Shown: positions 53,245 to 63,386 of the stretch, piece by piece
Position numbering within the stretch: the stretch's first letter is position 1
How the letters are laid out: every line of letters starts with the position of its first letter
Assembly (NCBI RefSeq): GCF_012113595.1
Contig: NZ_CP050831.1
Span: 4,030,001 to 4,094,000, forward strand
Origin: Bacteroides faecium
GTDB lineage: Bacteria > Bacteroidota > Bacteroidia > Bacteroidales > Bacteroidaceae
Length of the DNA: 64,000 bases
Reading direction: 5' to 3'
Made by a program: the position numbers and the translations under genes
Notes under the pieces: generated by a model
Database searches by the model: none
The model's input: the letters and a program-made list of their open reading frames with translations, nothing else
What the model was told of the DNA's origin: nothing

Positions 53245-53279
53245 AAAAGCGGCCTCATCCTTTCGGTGAGGCCGCTTTT
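53245..53279. terminator. Bidirectional terminator between dsbD and the pirin gene
   Basis: A 13-bp GC-rich perfect stem (53245-53257 with 53267-53279) has A and T runs on its two sides. It therefore ends transcripts from both convergent genes. Confidence 0.92.
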
Positions 53280-53309
53280 TGAATAGAATAGATTGAAATG
53301 TTGATGAAA

Positions 53310-54014
53310 TTACATCGGTACTTCCATTAGCAGAAGTTGGGTGCCTTTTGATATATGTATCGGGAATGATTTAGTATCCCAGATACCGATACCATCACGC
53401 TTTGACAGACGTTCTTCCGCCACAGTGATTTCTCCTTCAATGACGAAGATATATACTCCGTTTCCTTCCTGGTGCATCTTATACTCTATCGTTTTCTCCA
53501 TATCGAAATGTCCCATAGAGAACCATGCATCCTGTTTGATGGAAGCGGGCGTCTTACCGTTAGGAGAAAGAATCAGTGACAGTTCGTTCTGTTTCAGCAA
53601 CGAGCGGATATCGAAGTTATTATACTCCGGCTTCGTGTTTTCAACTTGTGGAAATACCCATATTTGCAGGAATTCCAGTTGTTCCTTGTCACTTCCGTTG
53701 TATTCACTATGATAAATCCCGCTACCTGTACTCATCACCTGAATGTCTCCCGGAGTAATGGTTTTTGTGTTTTGTACACTGTCACCATGCTTCAGGTATC
53801 CTTTCAGAGGGATGGAAATAACTTCCATATTTTTATGCGGATGTGTATCAAATCCCATTGAAGGGTCTACACTATCATCATTCAGCACTCTCAATGCTCC
53901 GAAATGAATCCTTTCCGGATTGTAATAGTTGGCAAAACTGAATGTGTGATGAGTCTTGAGCCAGCCGTGATTGAAATAGCCTCTTGACGAAGCTCTGTCG
54001 ATTACTTTTTTCAT
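53310..54014 (-). CDS. Pirin-family bicupin protein
   Basis: The 234-aa protein has the pirin N-terminal cupin with the metal-binding HPHKNMEVISIPLKG and GSGIYHSEY motifs, and a second cupin half (MHQEGNGVYIFVIEGEITVA). Bacterial pirins bind Fe2+ or other metals; some are quercetin dioxygenases, others bind metabolic enzymes. The role here is unknown. The 134-bp gap upstream (54015-54148) shows no recognisable site. Confidence 0.92.
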   Translation of the reverse strand: MKKVIDRASSRGYFNHGWLKTHHTFSFANYYNPERIHFGALRVLNDDSVDPSMGFDTHPHKNMEVISIPLKGYLKHGDSVQNTKTITPGDIQVMSTGSGIYHSEYNGSDKEQLEFLQIWVFPQVENTKPEYNNFDIRSLLKQNELSLILSPNGKTPASIKQDAWFSMGHFDMEKTIEYKMHQEGNGVYIFVIEGEITVAEERLSKRDGIGIWDTKSFPIHISKGTQLLLMEVPM

Positions 54015-54148
54015 AATCTTCCTTTCTTTTTTAAATAGAACTTTGTTGTGCGATTTGTTTGCACTTTACTGTTAGTAATAACAATGGAAGAGGGGATAAA
54101 GTTCTTGACGATGATTAATCATGGAAGTTCTTTATTCTATCGCTGCTA

Positions 54149-56383
54149 CTACTTTACTTCGAAAAAGGTTTCCGGCCCGCTTTGGCTGTCAGTGCCGATC
54201 CTTATTTTGAACTTACCCGGTTCTACCTCTTTTTTCATATCAATATTCCAAAAGCCCAGCTCGTATAAGGGAAGTTCGAATATTACCATCTTTTCTTCAT
54301 TGGGACTTAACTCTATCTTTTTAAATCCTTTTAGTTCCTTTACCGGACGGGTGACGGAACCGAAAAGATCCGATACATAGAGTTGAACCACTTCTGTTCC
54401 TTTATATTGCCCTGTGTTTTTCACTTTGACGCTGATTGAAAGTGTATCTTTCAGGGTGAGCACGGCGCGGTCTGTTTTTAAATCGGAATATTCGAAAGAA
54501 GTGTATGACAGACCATATCCGAACGGGAATAAAGGTTGCGCTCCTAAATCGAGATAATAAGAGGAGTGTCCTAATACGGACTGTTTGGCATTTAAAGGTA
54601 TTTCGTCTAAAGGTTTTTCTTTTCCTGTAGCCGGACGCCCGGTATTGGTGTGATTATAGTAGATGGGAATTTGTCCTGTTGCTTTTGGGAAAGTAACGGG
54701 TAGTTTGCCGCCAGGTGTGACCTTGCCAAATAAAATATCCGCCAGTGCGTTACCGCCCATCGTTCCGGGATGCCAGGCATATAATACAGCATCGGACAGG
54801 CTTACTTCCTCATTGATAATCAACGGGCGTCCCGCCATTATAACTGTAATGAGCGGCTTATTTGTTCCGCTTAATATCTTGATAAGTTCGGATTGCGCTC
54901 CTTGCAGCTTTATATCAGCCAGACAATGCGCTTCACCCGATAGGATGGCTTCTTCGCCGATAAAAGCTATAATGGCATCTGCCTGGTGTGCTTCTGCCAA
55001 TACCTTATTGAAGTTCGTCTTATTTTTATCTCTGCTGTACTCCAGACCTTTCACAAAATGAATTTTCACTTTGTCGCCATACATTTCACGTAGTGCTTTT
55101 ACAGGCGTCTGTGTTCTCTCTGTTTCTCCATCCATTGTCCAGGTTCCGAGTTGGTCGTGAGGAGCGTCGGACAATGGGCCTACTATCAGGATACTTTTTA
55201 TTTCCGAAGATAGCGGTAATGTGTGGCTCTCATTTTTTAATAAAACAACAGACTCTTCCGCTATTTTCTTTGCAATAGCCAGATGTTTGTCCGAGTAGGT
55301 TTCTTTTCTCTTATTGATATCAGTGTACGGATTATCAAACAGTCCGAGCCTGAATTTTAATCTTAGCACATTTCGCACCGCATTGTTCAATGTCTCTTCG
55401 GAAACGATCCCTTTGGCGATTAATTCCTCTATATTCTGAATAAATGCTTTGGAAGACATATCCATGTCCAGTCCGGCTTCTATCGCTTTTCGGGCTGCAT
55501 CTTTCCGGTCTTCAGCGAAGCCATGTTTTATCATTTCTGTCACAGAGCCCCAGTCAGAAACGACAACTCCGTCGAAATTCCATTCTTTGCGGAGAATATC
55601 CTTTAATAGTTTTTTGTTTCCTGTAGCCGGAATCCCGTCGTTATCATTGAACGAAGTCATGATACTGGAACAGTTGGCTTTTACGGCTTTCTCGAAAGGC
55701 GGAAGATAGACATCTCGCAACTGCCTTTCGGGAATATGGGTTGAATTATAATCACGCCCTCCTTCTACAGCCCCATATCCGATAAAATGCTTGGCGCAGG
55801 CAGCCATTGATTGCGGATTTGATAAATCATCACCTTGGAATCCGTTTACTACGGCAATAGCCATCTGTTCCGTGAGATAAGTATCTTCACCGAAACTTTC
55901 GGCTATGCGTCCCCACCGGGCATCTCTGGATATGTCTATCATGGGGGCAAATGACCATTTAACACCATGCTCCGTGGCTTCTATGGCTGCGATTCGTGCT
56001 CCTTCCTGTATCAGTTCCGGATGGAAAGTGGCAGCTTGCCCTAACGGAATGGGCAGCATGGTCTTGAAACCATGCACAACGTCGCGTGTGAAAACCAGGG
56101 GGATACCGGTTCTTGATTGCTTGCAGGCGATTTCTTGTAATTCATTGACGACTTCGGGTTCGGTAACATTCATTACCGAACCGATTTCTCCTTTTCGTAT
56201 CAATATCTTCAGATTCTCAATTGTACCGCGTCCGTCAAGCTGATTCAACTGCCCTGCTTTTTCACGGATAGTCATACCCGATAGGGTTGAATCAATATTT
56301 TGTTCTAAATACGTATTCTCATTCTGGGCATGGGAAAAACAAAATATTGATAACAGATATAGCAAACACAAAATCTTTTTCAT
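54149..56383 (-). CDS. Glycoside hydrolase family 3 enzyme, beta-glucosidase-like
   Basis: The 744-aa enzyme has a signal peptide (ending SHAQ), a GH3 TIM-barrel with the nucleophile Asp in DGVVVSDWGS and the AACAKHFIGYG motif, an alpha/beta sandwich domain, and a C-terminal fibronectin-like domain (FPFGYGLSYTSFEYSDL). It should remove beta-linked sugars, most often glucose or xylose, from chain ends in the periplasm. It is the last gene of the cluster and follows the FAD-oxidoreductase gene with 13 bp between. An ATG at 56389 adds two residues. Confidence 0.92.
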   Translation of the reverse strand: MKKILCLLYLLSIFCFSHAQNENTYLEQNIDSTLSGMTIREKAGQLNQLDGRGTIENLKILIRKGEIGSVMNVTEPEVVNELQEIACKQSRTGIPLVFTRDVVHGFKTMLPIPLGQAATFHPELIQEGARIAAIEATEHGVKWSFAPMIDISRDARWGRIAESFGEDTYLTEQMAIAVVNGFQGDDLSNPQSMAACAKHFIGYGAVEGGRDYNSTHIPERQLRDVYLPPFEKAVKANCSSIMTSFNDNDGIPATGNKKLLKDILRKEWNFDGVVVSDWGSVTEMIKHGFAEDRKDAARKAIEAGLDMDMSSKAFIQNIEELIAKGIVSEETLNNAVRNVLRLKFRLGLFDNPYTDINKRKETYSDKHLAIAKKIAEESVVLLKNESHTLPLSSEIKSILIVGPLSDAPHDQLGTWTMDGETERTQTPVKALREMYGDKVKIHFVKGLEYSRDKNKTNFNKVLAEAHQADAIIAFIGEEAILSGEAHCLADIKLQGAQSELIKILSGTNKPLITVIMAGRPLIINEEVSLSDAVLYAWHPGTMGGNALADILFGKVTPGGKLPVTFPKATGQIPIYYNHTNTGRPATGKEKPLDEIPLNAKQSVLGHSSYYLDLGAQPLFPFGYGLSYTSFEYSDLKTDRAVLTLKDTLSISVKVKNTGQYKGTEVVQLYVSDLFGSVTRPVKELKGFKKIELSPNEEKMVIFELPLYELGFWNIDMKKEVEPGKFKIRIGTDSQSGPETFFEVK

Positions 56384-56396
56384 ATACATATAAGTC

Positions 56397-58400
56397 TTAT
56401 TTTACGGGTATGAACAGTACAGCGTCGGCAATGACCGTCCCGCTTGTGTCTCCGGTGGATATTTCTACATAGGGCATGGGATTTTTCTGAAAATTGTATG
56501 TCCCCAGTTCCACCCATTCTCCCGTAGTCTGTCCTTCTATTCTCACGCTGTCTTTATGTATGACTTTTGTCCAACTATCGGTTCCGTCCGAGATGGAATA
56601 TGTGATAGCGGGTGATATGTCTTTTCTCATGTGATAATAAGTATAGACTTTGTATTTTCCTTCATGTTCCATATGTGGGGTGAAACGGACGGGCGAACCA
56701 TTGTGGACTTTGGATTTCAGGAAAGTGGGACCATATCCTCCTTGCTTTTTTATAATCTCCCAATCATTATTGACGGATAAGTCCAGTTCGTTGTCGTCTA
56801 TCAGTATCTCGGAAAAACTACCGTCCAATAAAGGATTTTCGTGTAGCAATGCCTGTACTTTCTTTATATCGACGGTCTGTACGCTTCCTGTGTTTATGGC
56901 TTCTGCTGCGGCGATTGCGGCAGACTGTGCCAATACCATAAATACCGGCTCCATACGGATAGAACCATAGGCGATATGACTGGCAGAGAGACAAACGGGA
57001 ACGAGCAAGTTCTTACATTCTTCTTCCTTGGGGATGATGGAGCGATAGGATATGGGATAGGGGAGTCCGCCGCCGATTTCTACATTTCCTTCATTTTTTA
57101 CCATATACTTGCCGTCTTTTTCTACGAGTATCCGTTGACAGTTGTGTGAGTCCATGGTATATGCGGCCATACCAATACCATCGGTGACCGTTTCCCGTCC
57201 TTCGCAATGTGCTTGCGTCATTACATAATCCCCTATCATCCTGCGGCTTTCCCTGATATATAGTTGAGGCGACCAATGGTTGTCCTCTGTATATTCGTCT
57301 TTGGGATAGCCCCATGCCTGTATTTCATCTCTTAATTCTTGCGGAACCCTGGGATCGGTCTTGTAGAAATAAAGTAATCCCTGGGTATAGTCTTTATGTG
57401 CTTTAATGATTTTCGCCCTTTCTTCGTAGGATGCTTCCGGATAGTTATGGTTCATTCCGATCATATCAGTAGAAAATCCTCCCCGGTTATTTATATCCGT
57501 CTTATTGTTTGGCATCCGGCTCCAGATAAAATAATGGTTTAGTTTTCTTTTATCGGGTTGGGCGTCAAACAGGCGTAATAGCAACTCATACTTGGTGGAG
57601 TCATAATTTTCCGGTCGGGTGATTTCTATTTTGTTAGCTGGATTATCGGTGAGGCAAATACGGTAATTATAGGCTTGCACTAACTTGTCGCCCGTACCGT
57701 CCGGTAAAAGTGCAGCAGGACTGATTCCCCATAATAATCCGCTCGTGGAATCGCCTTTTATCTTGTAGGGGTCTATTCCGTCCGGGAACTGGTGTCCTTT
57801 CATCAATTGGACGCCATTGTAAGTTTCATTATATAGCTTGTTATCTTCCCGCCCTATCGTGTAGGAAACTCCTGCTTTAGCCATCAGGTCGCCCTCATAA
57901 GTACAGTCGATGAATACTTTGGCAACTATGGATTTGCTGGGTTTTGTTCCGTTGGAACTTTCAAGGATGATATTTTTTATATATCCGTTAGCAAGTTGAG
58001 TGTCTGTGATTCTGTAATTGTATAAAACCTCGACGCCTGCCCGCTTAATGTAGTCATTAAAGATGCTGTCCGCTACTTTGGGTTCGAATATCCATTGTTC
58101 CAGTTTGCCGTAATGAGCTCCCAAACGGCGGTAAAAGTCTTTTGATAATCCGGTCACTACTTGTTTGTTGCCTATATCGGTGAAACCAAGCCCGCCGGAA
58201 GTCAGTCCGCCGAGGCGGCTTTGCGGTTCGATAAGCAACACCTTCTTACCTAACATCTTGGCAGAGTATGCTGCTATTACTCCGGCGGAAGTGCCGCCAT
58301 AGATACATATGTCGTACTCTTCTTCCAGGTTGCTTTTACAACTGGACAGAAAAGTAAGAACGGTCAATAATAGAATAAGTTTCTTCATATCCGTTTTCAT
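56397..58400 (-). CDS. FAD-dependent oxidoreductase lipoprotein with C-terminal golvesin-like domain
   Basis: The 667-aa protein has a lipoprotein signal (LTFLSSCKSN), an FAD-binding Rossmann motif (YDICIYGGTSAGVIAAYSAK, LLIEP), the family motifs SRLGGLTSGGLG and FIDCTYEGDLMAKAG, and YIRESRRMIGDY. After about residue 530 comes an extra beta-sandwich (NDWEIIKKQGGYGPTFLKSK) like the golvesin/xanthan-lyase carbohydrate-associated domain. It is probably an exported sugar-modifying oxidoreductase acting with the GH3 and GH2 enzymes. Its ATG overlaps the stop of the upstream GH3 gene (ATGA); Met at 58388 would give the more usual signal start. Confidence 0.85.
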   Translation of the reverse strand: MKTDMKKLILLLTVLTFLSSCKSNLEEEYDICIYGGTSAGVIAAYSAKMLGKKVLLIEPQSRLGGLTSGGLGFTDIGNKQVVTGLSKDFYRRLGAHYGKLEQWIFEPKVADSIFNDYIKRAGVEVLYNYRITDTQLANGYIKNIILESSNGTKPSKSIVAKVFIDCTYEGDLMAKAGVSYTIGREDNKLYNETYNGVQLMKGHQFPDGIDPYKIKGDSTSGLLWGISPAALLPDGTGDKLVQAYNYRICLTDNPANKIEITRPENYDSTKYELLLRLFDAQPDKRKLNHYFIWSRMPNNKTDINNRGGFSTDMIGMNHNYPEASYEERAKIIKAHKDYTQGLLYFYKTDPRVPQELRDEIQAWGYPKDEYTEDNHWSPQLYIRESRRMIGDYVMTQAHCEGRETVTDGIGMAAYTMDSHNCQRILVEKDGKYMVKNEGNVEIGGGLPYPISYRSIIPKEEECKNLLVPVCLSASHIAYGSIRMEPVFMVLAQSAAIAAAEAINTGSVQTVDIKKVQALLHENPLLDGSFSEILIDDNELDLSVNNDWEIIKKQGGYGPTFLKSKVHNGSPVRFTPHMEHEGKYKVYTYYHMRKDISPAITYSISDGTDSWTKVIHKDSVRIEGQTTGEWVELGTYNFQKNPMPYVEISTGDTSGTVIADAVLFIPVK

Positions 58401-60712
58401 TTTACGTTAAACTTAACTTTTTGTAGCTCTTTGTCCAAAGAACTGCCGCCCACCATGACGGTGAACGTGCCCGGTTCGAGTACATATTCGGCTTTATGAT
58501 TATAGTAGGACAGGTCTTCTCTGTTCAAGCGGAATGATACCACTTTGCTTTCTCCCTTTTCCAGAAGAATACGTTGAAAACGTTTCAGTTCTTTCACCGG
58601 ACGGGTGGTGTTACTGTAATCATCCCGAATATAAAGTTGGACGATTTCTTCCCCTTGCCTTTCTCCTGTGTTGCTGACATTCACTGTAACCTCTATTTCT
58701 TCGTTGGCATCATAATCCGTCTTGTCTGCTTTAAGTTGGCTGTATTTGAAAGAAGTATAACTTAGACCATACCCGAAAGGATAAAGCGGTGTTTTATCCC
58801 CGTCGATATAAGGATGGAGAAATTGGGACGGTTTGTGATTATATACCGTTGAAATCTGACCTACGTGCCGTGGAATAGTAATTGGTAACTTTCCGCTGGG
58901 ATTAACTTTGCCGAAGAGGATTTCCGCAATAGCCTTTCCTCCCATTGACCCCGGTTCCCAGGCTTCAATAATAGCCGGGATATTTTCAGCAATCCATCCG
59001 GTGGCAAGGGGGCGTCCGTTTACCAGGATGACAATAGTAGGGACTCCTGTCTTATAGATAGATTCCACAAGATAATGCTGTTTACCCCAAAGGGTGATGT
59101 CCATACGGTCCCTGTTTTCTCCGCATGTTTTCTCTTTCCAATGTTGCCGGAAAGAGTCCTCACCGACTACGACGATTGCCAAATCCGAAGACTTTGCTGT
59201 TTGTACAGCTTCTTCTATTTTGGCACTGTCCAATGCTCTCAGATTCCAGCCGACATCTACATAATTTATCTGTGCGCCGGATGCTTCCTCTTTTATGCCT
59301 TTCAGTATGGTTGAGACATTCTTCTCCGGTTGCTCAAATACCCAGTCGCCCATGATTGACTGGTTGTTGGCGTTAGGGCCTGTCACGAGTATCTTTTTGA
59401 ACTTTCGGGTGTCAACGGGAAGCAGAGTCTCATTTTTCAAAAGGACGATGGAGCGCCGGGCGATTTCAAGTGCCGTCTGCTGATGTGCTTTGCTGAAAAC
59501 CGTTTTCTTTATGTCGGCTTCCGTAACATACCGGTTCTCGAATAATCCTAGCTGGAACTTGGCTTCCAGTATCTTGGCGCATGCCTTATTAATTCTTTCT
59601 TCCGTCAGTTTTCCTTCTTTTATAAGTTTCAGGATGGCATCGGAAAAAACAGGACCATGCATATGCATGTCTACTCCGCCATCTACGGACAGGAAGAATG
59701 CGTCAGTCGTATTTTCGGCTATCCGGTGGCGTGTGCTGATTGCTTCCATATCCATCCAATCGCTTACAATAAACCCGTCGAATCCGTATTCATTGCGTAT
59801 GATGTCGGTCATCAACCATTTGTTTGCATGGCACGGGACTCCATTTAATTCGTTGTGTGCCGGCATAAGGGTAAAAGGTTTGGCTTCTTGTATGGCTGCT
59901 TTGAATGGGGGCAAGAAGAAGTTTCTCAGTTTGCCTTCACTCAATTCTACCGGACCGGCATTGGTTCCGTTATTGGCTATTCCCCCTGCGACGAGATGCT
60001 TGGCACAAGCCAATACGGTATTTAACCCTGTAAGATTGTCTGTTTGTAGACCTTTGATAGATGCTACTCCCATGCGGGATACCAGATACGGGTCTTCACC
60101 GAATGTTTCTCCGACCCTTCCCCAACGGGCATCGCAAGCTATTTCTATGTTGGGAGTGAAAGCCCAATGAGAACCTGTTGCACGCATTTCGAGGGCTGTC
60201 TGCCTGCTTGCCTGTTCTATTAAATCAGGCGCAAATGTGGAAGCCATTCCTATGGGAGACGGGTAAATGGTAGAACCACTGACAAGCCCGTTTCCATGTA
60301 TGGCATCAATCCCTATCAGCAGGGGAATCTTCAAGCGGCTTTTCTCCGCCAGTTTTTGCAGATGGTTGGCTTCCGCCGGAGTCAGGACATGAAGGAATGA
60401 ACCGATTTCTCCCCGTGTGACCATCCGTTCTACTCCTGTGGAGTGCAATCCTTTATAGAATCCTCTGGCATGACCGTTCAGTAATTCTTCTTCTGTGATA
60501 TTCTTCTCCGCGTCGCGCATATGTTCCAGCCCTACATACTGGCACATTTGGGCAACCTTTTCTTGCAGGGTCATCAAGGACATCAGATTTTCCACTCTTG
60601 TCCGGACTGGCAGGGAAGAATCAAGATAGAGCGGTCGTTCAGGTATGTCATTAGCCCCGAATACTAAGGGCTGAAAAGCAATTAACAGGATGGATAATAA
60701 TTTTATTTTCAT
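58397..60712 (-). CDS. Second GH3 beta-glucosidase-like enzyme
   Basis: The 771-aa enzyme has a signal peptide (ending VFGA), the GH3 barrel with nucleophile Asp in DGFIVSDWMDM and the CAKHLVAGG motif, the sandwich domain (GVPTIVILVNGRPLATGWIA) and the fibronectin-like domain (LYPFGYGLSYTSFKYSQLKA). It is a BglX-like paralogue of the enzyme at 54149-56383, probably with a different linkage or position preference. It is translationally coupled to the FAD-oxidoreductase gene. An 85-bp gap separates it from the binding-lipoprotein gene upstream. Confidence 0.92.
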   Translation of the reverse strand: MKIKLLSILLIAFQPLVFGANDIPERPLYLDSSLPVRTRVENLMSLMTLQEKVAQMCQYVGLEHMRDAEKNITEEELLNGHARGFYKGLHSTGVERMVTRGEIGSFLHVLTPAEANHLQKLAEKSRLKIPLLIGIDAIHGNGLVSGSTIYPSPIGMASTFAPDLIEQASRQTALEMRATGSHWAFTPNIEIACDARWGRVGETFGEDPYLVSRMGVASIKGLQTDNLTGLNTVLACAKHLVAGGIANNGTNAGPVELSEGKLRNFFLPPFKAAIQEAKPFTLMPAHNELNGVPCHANKWLMTDIIRNEYGFDGFIVSDWMDMEAISTRHRIAENTTDAFFLSVDGGVDMHMHGPVFSDAILKLIKEGKLTEERINKACAKILEAKFQLGLFENRYVTEADIKKTVFSKAHQQTALEIARRSIVLLKNETLLPVDTRKFKKILVTGPNANNQSIMGDWVFEQPEKNVSTILKGIKEEASGAQINYVDVGWNLRALDSAKIEEAVQTAKSSDLAIVVVGEDSFRQHWKEKTCGENRDRMDITLWGKQHYLVESIYKTGVPTIVILVNGRPLATGWIAENIPAIIEAWEPGSMGGKAIAEILFGKVNPSGKLPITIPRHVGQISTVYNHKPSQFLHPYIDGDKTPLYPFGYGLSYTSFKYSQLKADKTDYDANEEIEVTVNVSNTGERQGEEIVQLYIRDDYSNTTRPVKELKRFQRILLEKGESKVVSFRLNREDLSYYNHKAEYVLEPGTFTVMVGGSSLDKELQKVKFNVK

Positions 60713-60797
60713 TGTTTTATAGATAATAATTTCTAATCCGCCCCTATTTTTGTCTTAAATAAGGGCGGTTAAGAATTAATTTATTTTGAGAACCGGG

Positions 60798-62012
60798 TTA
60801 TTTTTCCACTTTCATGTCGATGGTGACATTTCCTTTCGAACTGCCGCTGGCAAATGACCTGACAATCATAATGCCATATTTGTCGGCAACAGTTTTGAAT
60901 CCGATGATAGAGCCTACTCCCAGTTTGTCTGTCAGTTTCTCTACTTCTGCTTCGGATGAATTGGTGTAGAGATTTTGAATCATTTCAGCAGAATTGATTG
61001 CCAGGAACTCGTCCGGCGTTATTTGGATAACTTTCAGTTTCGTACTGTTACGATGTTCCCAAGTTGTTATTGCATCCGGTGCTTTGAAAATAGCTTCGAT
61101 ACTTGCGTCAGACGGAGATACGAAATAATAGCCGTATGAACCGTTGCTGTAGAATAGGGTAATGTCGATATTGGCAGATTTGGCAGCAGCTCCCTCTCGT
61201 ACATAAATTTCTCCGTTCGTAGTATTCAGGAAAGGTCCTGCATCCGTACTGATTTGTGCTCCGATTTTTAGTGTGTAGAATTCGTTTATATCCAATTCCA
61301 CCGCTCTCGTTACCTCTACGCTGTATTCGCTTCTTACGATACCGCCGTTGGCATCCATCACTTCAAATGTGAATGACAGGTTTTGTCCGGCATTTAAATC
61401 TGTAGTTATGTATGAGAATACATAGGTATCGCTGTTGGGATTCTCAAATGTCTCTTTGGCTAAATCTGTAATTTCTAAGCCTTCGAGATATGTTTTTATG
61501 CTTCTTAATGTTGTTGCGGAAGTAATCTCAATGTCGAACGCTACCACTTCTCCCGCAGTGACCGTTTCCGGTGCGGTATCAGGAATCCTTATTTCAATTT
61601 CCGGTTTGGCTGCCTGGATGTAAACGGCATATTCGGCAGTGGATTTCTTTTCTTCATTATCAGTTGCCTGTATTACAAAGTTCAGTGTTTTACCCACTTC
61701 CTCTGATTTTATGGTGTATGATACGCTGTATGAGCCTTTATCCGTATTTTCTGGATATTCTTTGGCACTTCCGGGGATTTCTTGTGAGTCGAGCATGGTA
61801 ACGACTCTTTTAATACCGGCTGTGCCCGCCATCTCAACAGAAAAACTGAGTTCTGTTCCTGGATAGGCAATGACTGGTTCGTTTCCGACTTTCGTGAATT
61901 TGATAGTCGGTTTCGGGTTCTGTTGTATGTTTTCGTCGTCACTGTCACATGCAATGAAGAAGATAGCTGTGAGACACAACAAAATGCCTAATTTATATTT
62001 TAATAGTTTCAT
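60798..62012 (-). CDS. Surface glycan-binding-like lipoprotein with Ig-like domains
   Basis: The 404-aa protein has a lipoprotein signal (FFIAC) followed by DSDDENIQ, an acidic export signal for the cell surface. Two or more Ig-like repeats follow (PTIKFTKVGNEPVIAYPGTE; PEIEIRIPDTAPETVTAGEV), then a distinct C-terminal domain (NEFYTLKIGAQISTDAGPFL) that could bind ligand. The layout is like SusE/SGBP proteins, though I see no clear sequence motif and no SusCD pair within the window. It lies 14 bp downstream of the GH2-type gene. Confidence 0.68.
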   Translation of the reverse strand: MKLLKYKLGILLCLTAIFFIACDSDDENIQQNPKPTIKFTKVGNEPVIAYPGTELSFSVEMAGTAGIKRVVTMLDSQEIPGSAKEYPENTDKGSYSVSYTIKSEEVGKTLNFVIQATDNEEKKSTAEYAVYIQAAKPEIEIRIPDTAPETVTAGEVVAFDIEITSATTLRSIKTYLEGLEITDLAKETFENPNSDTYVFSYITTDLNAGQNLSFTFEVMDANGGIVRSEYSVEVTRAVELDINEFYTLKIGAQISTDAGPFLNTTNGEIYVREGAAAKSANIDITLFYSNGSYGYYFVSPSDASIEAIFKAPDAITTWEHRNSTKLKVIQITPDEFLAINSAEMIQNLYTNSSEAEVEKLTDKLGVGSIIGFKTVADKYGIMIVRSFASGSSKGNVTIDMKVEK

Positions 62013-62026
62013 AGTCGATAATTTTT

Positions 62027-63382
62027 TTATTGAACAGAAAATGGAATAACCGCACTTGCTACTTTCTTGTTTTTCACATCGCGCACAAAGACTATCAGAC
62101 GATAATTGCCGACTGTTGAGGGAGCCTTGAATGTAATTCCCTTTTTGGTATTATCATCTATTAATCCGGTGATACCATCCGGCAGGCTACCATCTGAAGA
62201 AGCTGTCTTTTCCTTCATAATCATCCAGTCGTAGGTCAGCGCATCCCCATCCGGGTCGGTGGCTGTGACTTTAGCTTCGTTGGATGAGTTCGGGCTGACA
62301 ATAATAGCGTCTTCCGCTTTCTTGCCATTCATCAGCATATCATTACGGGTTGCTATTACCGGAGCCCGGTTCTTCGGATAACTTCCTGTCCATGCATATT
62401 GCATGGCATCGACTGCCGGGAAGGTATATCCTTTCTTGTCAAACAGCCCGTACCAGGTCAGTACTTCTCCGTGAGTCTGGTATCCCCATAAGAATACAAA
62501 TGAACCTAAGCAACCGTTGTCCTTATTGGCGGCTATATTCTCCTGATAGGCTTTCAGATAGTCGGCTTCTTTTTCACTGCTGGTCTGTTCTACCAAGCCA
62601 CCCCACGGCAGCACTCTTTCGGGTTCCGGATTCATTTGCCACGTACCGCGAGGTCCGAACTCCGTAATCATATACGGCTTGGTCCAGCCTGCGGACTGAA
62701 GATTACCCAATACTCCCGGCAGGTTAGGCGCATACGTATTGACCGAAAGAATATCTATATGCGGTGCCTTTTCTATAATATTCTTGATATGGTTCACATT
62801 AGAGGATGCCAATGTCGTTGTAGTAGGATGATTAGGGTCGGTTTCATGAATCATCTTGGCTATATCATTGATGGCATCCCATAGTTTGAGATTGGTGTAG
62901 CTTGCTTCCGCTTCATTCCCTATCGACCAGATCAAAAGTGCCGGATGGTCTTTGAAACGTTCGACTGCCGCTTTCATTTCATCAAATTGAGCTTTTACCG
63001 CCGCTTCGTTGTTGTAATCGAAACCGTCGGTTTCTCTTTTTACGTAAAGCCCGAAATTGACATAGAGTCCTTTTTCCTGAGCGGCATCCAGAATGGCTTT
63101 ACTCTTGTCGGACACTCCGTATGTCCTGACAACATTGGCTCCGAAGTCGGCTGCTTCAGCATAGAAGTTGTTACATGCGGCTCCTCTGACATATAGTTCC
63201 TGACCGTCTACCAGTAATCTCCATTTCCCGTCTACTTTTGATGTCTCTACTTTAACGGGGGGAACAATCGGCTTTTCTTCAAAAGAACCTTTGGGGATTG
63301 TATAGTTGTCATTGTCTGAACACGAAGCGTTCAGGACAGCGGCAAGCACAAAGAATGAGGTAAATAGGTATTTTAGTTTCAT
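62027..63382 (-). CDS. GH2-type TIM-barrel glycoside hydrolase lipoprotein
   Basis: The 451-aa protein has a lipoprotein signal (Cys21, ASCSDNDN). The catalytic barrel (about 45-340) has the acid/base Glu157 in IWSIGNEAE and the nucleophile Glu241 in ITEFGPRG, as in clan GH-A, and the GH2 barrel start LYVRGAACNNFY. A C-terminal Ig-like domain (about 345-451; ATDPDGDALTYDWMI) follows. The N-terminal GH2 sandwich domains are absent, so the substrate cannot be taken from GH2 galactosidases. It acts at the cell surface by its acidic post-Cys residues. It starts 4 bp after the preceding oxidoreductase gene. Confidence 0.82.
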   Translation of the reverse strand: MKLKYLFTSFFVLAAVLNASCSDNDNYTIPKGSFEEKPIVPPVKVETSKVDGKWRLLVDGQELYVRGAACNNFYAEAADFGANVVRTYGVSDKSKAILDAAQEKGLYVNFGLYVKRETDGFDYNNEAAVKAQFDEMKAAVERFKDHPALLIWSIGNEAEASYTNLKLWDAINDIAKMIHETDPNHPTTTTLASSNVNHIKNIIEKAPHIDILSVNTYAPNLPGVLGNLQSAGWTKPYMITEFGPRGTWQMNPEPERVLPWGGLVEQTSSEKEADYLKAYQENIAANKDNGCLGSFVFLWGYQTHGEVLTWYGLFDKKGYTFPAVDAMQYAWTGSYPKNRAPVIATRNDMLMNGKKAEDAIIVSPNSSNEAKVTATDPDGDALTYDWMIMKEKTASSDGSLPDGITGLIDDNTKKGITFKAPSTVGNYRLIVFVRDVKNKKVASAVIPFSVQ

Positions 63383-63386
63383 AACT

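Noticed and set aside
54048..54380. 110-aa plus-strand reading frame after the pirin gene
   Set aside because: Most of it is the mirror of the GH3 C-terminus; the non-overlapping part shows no ribosome site or conserved feature.
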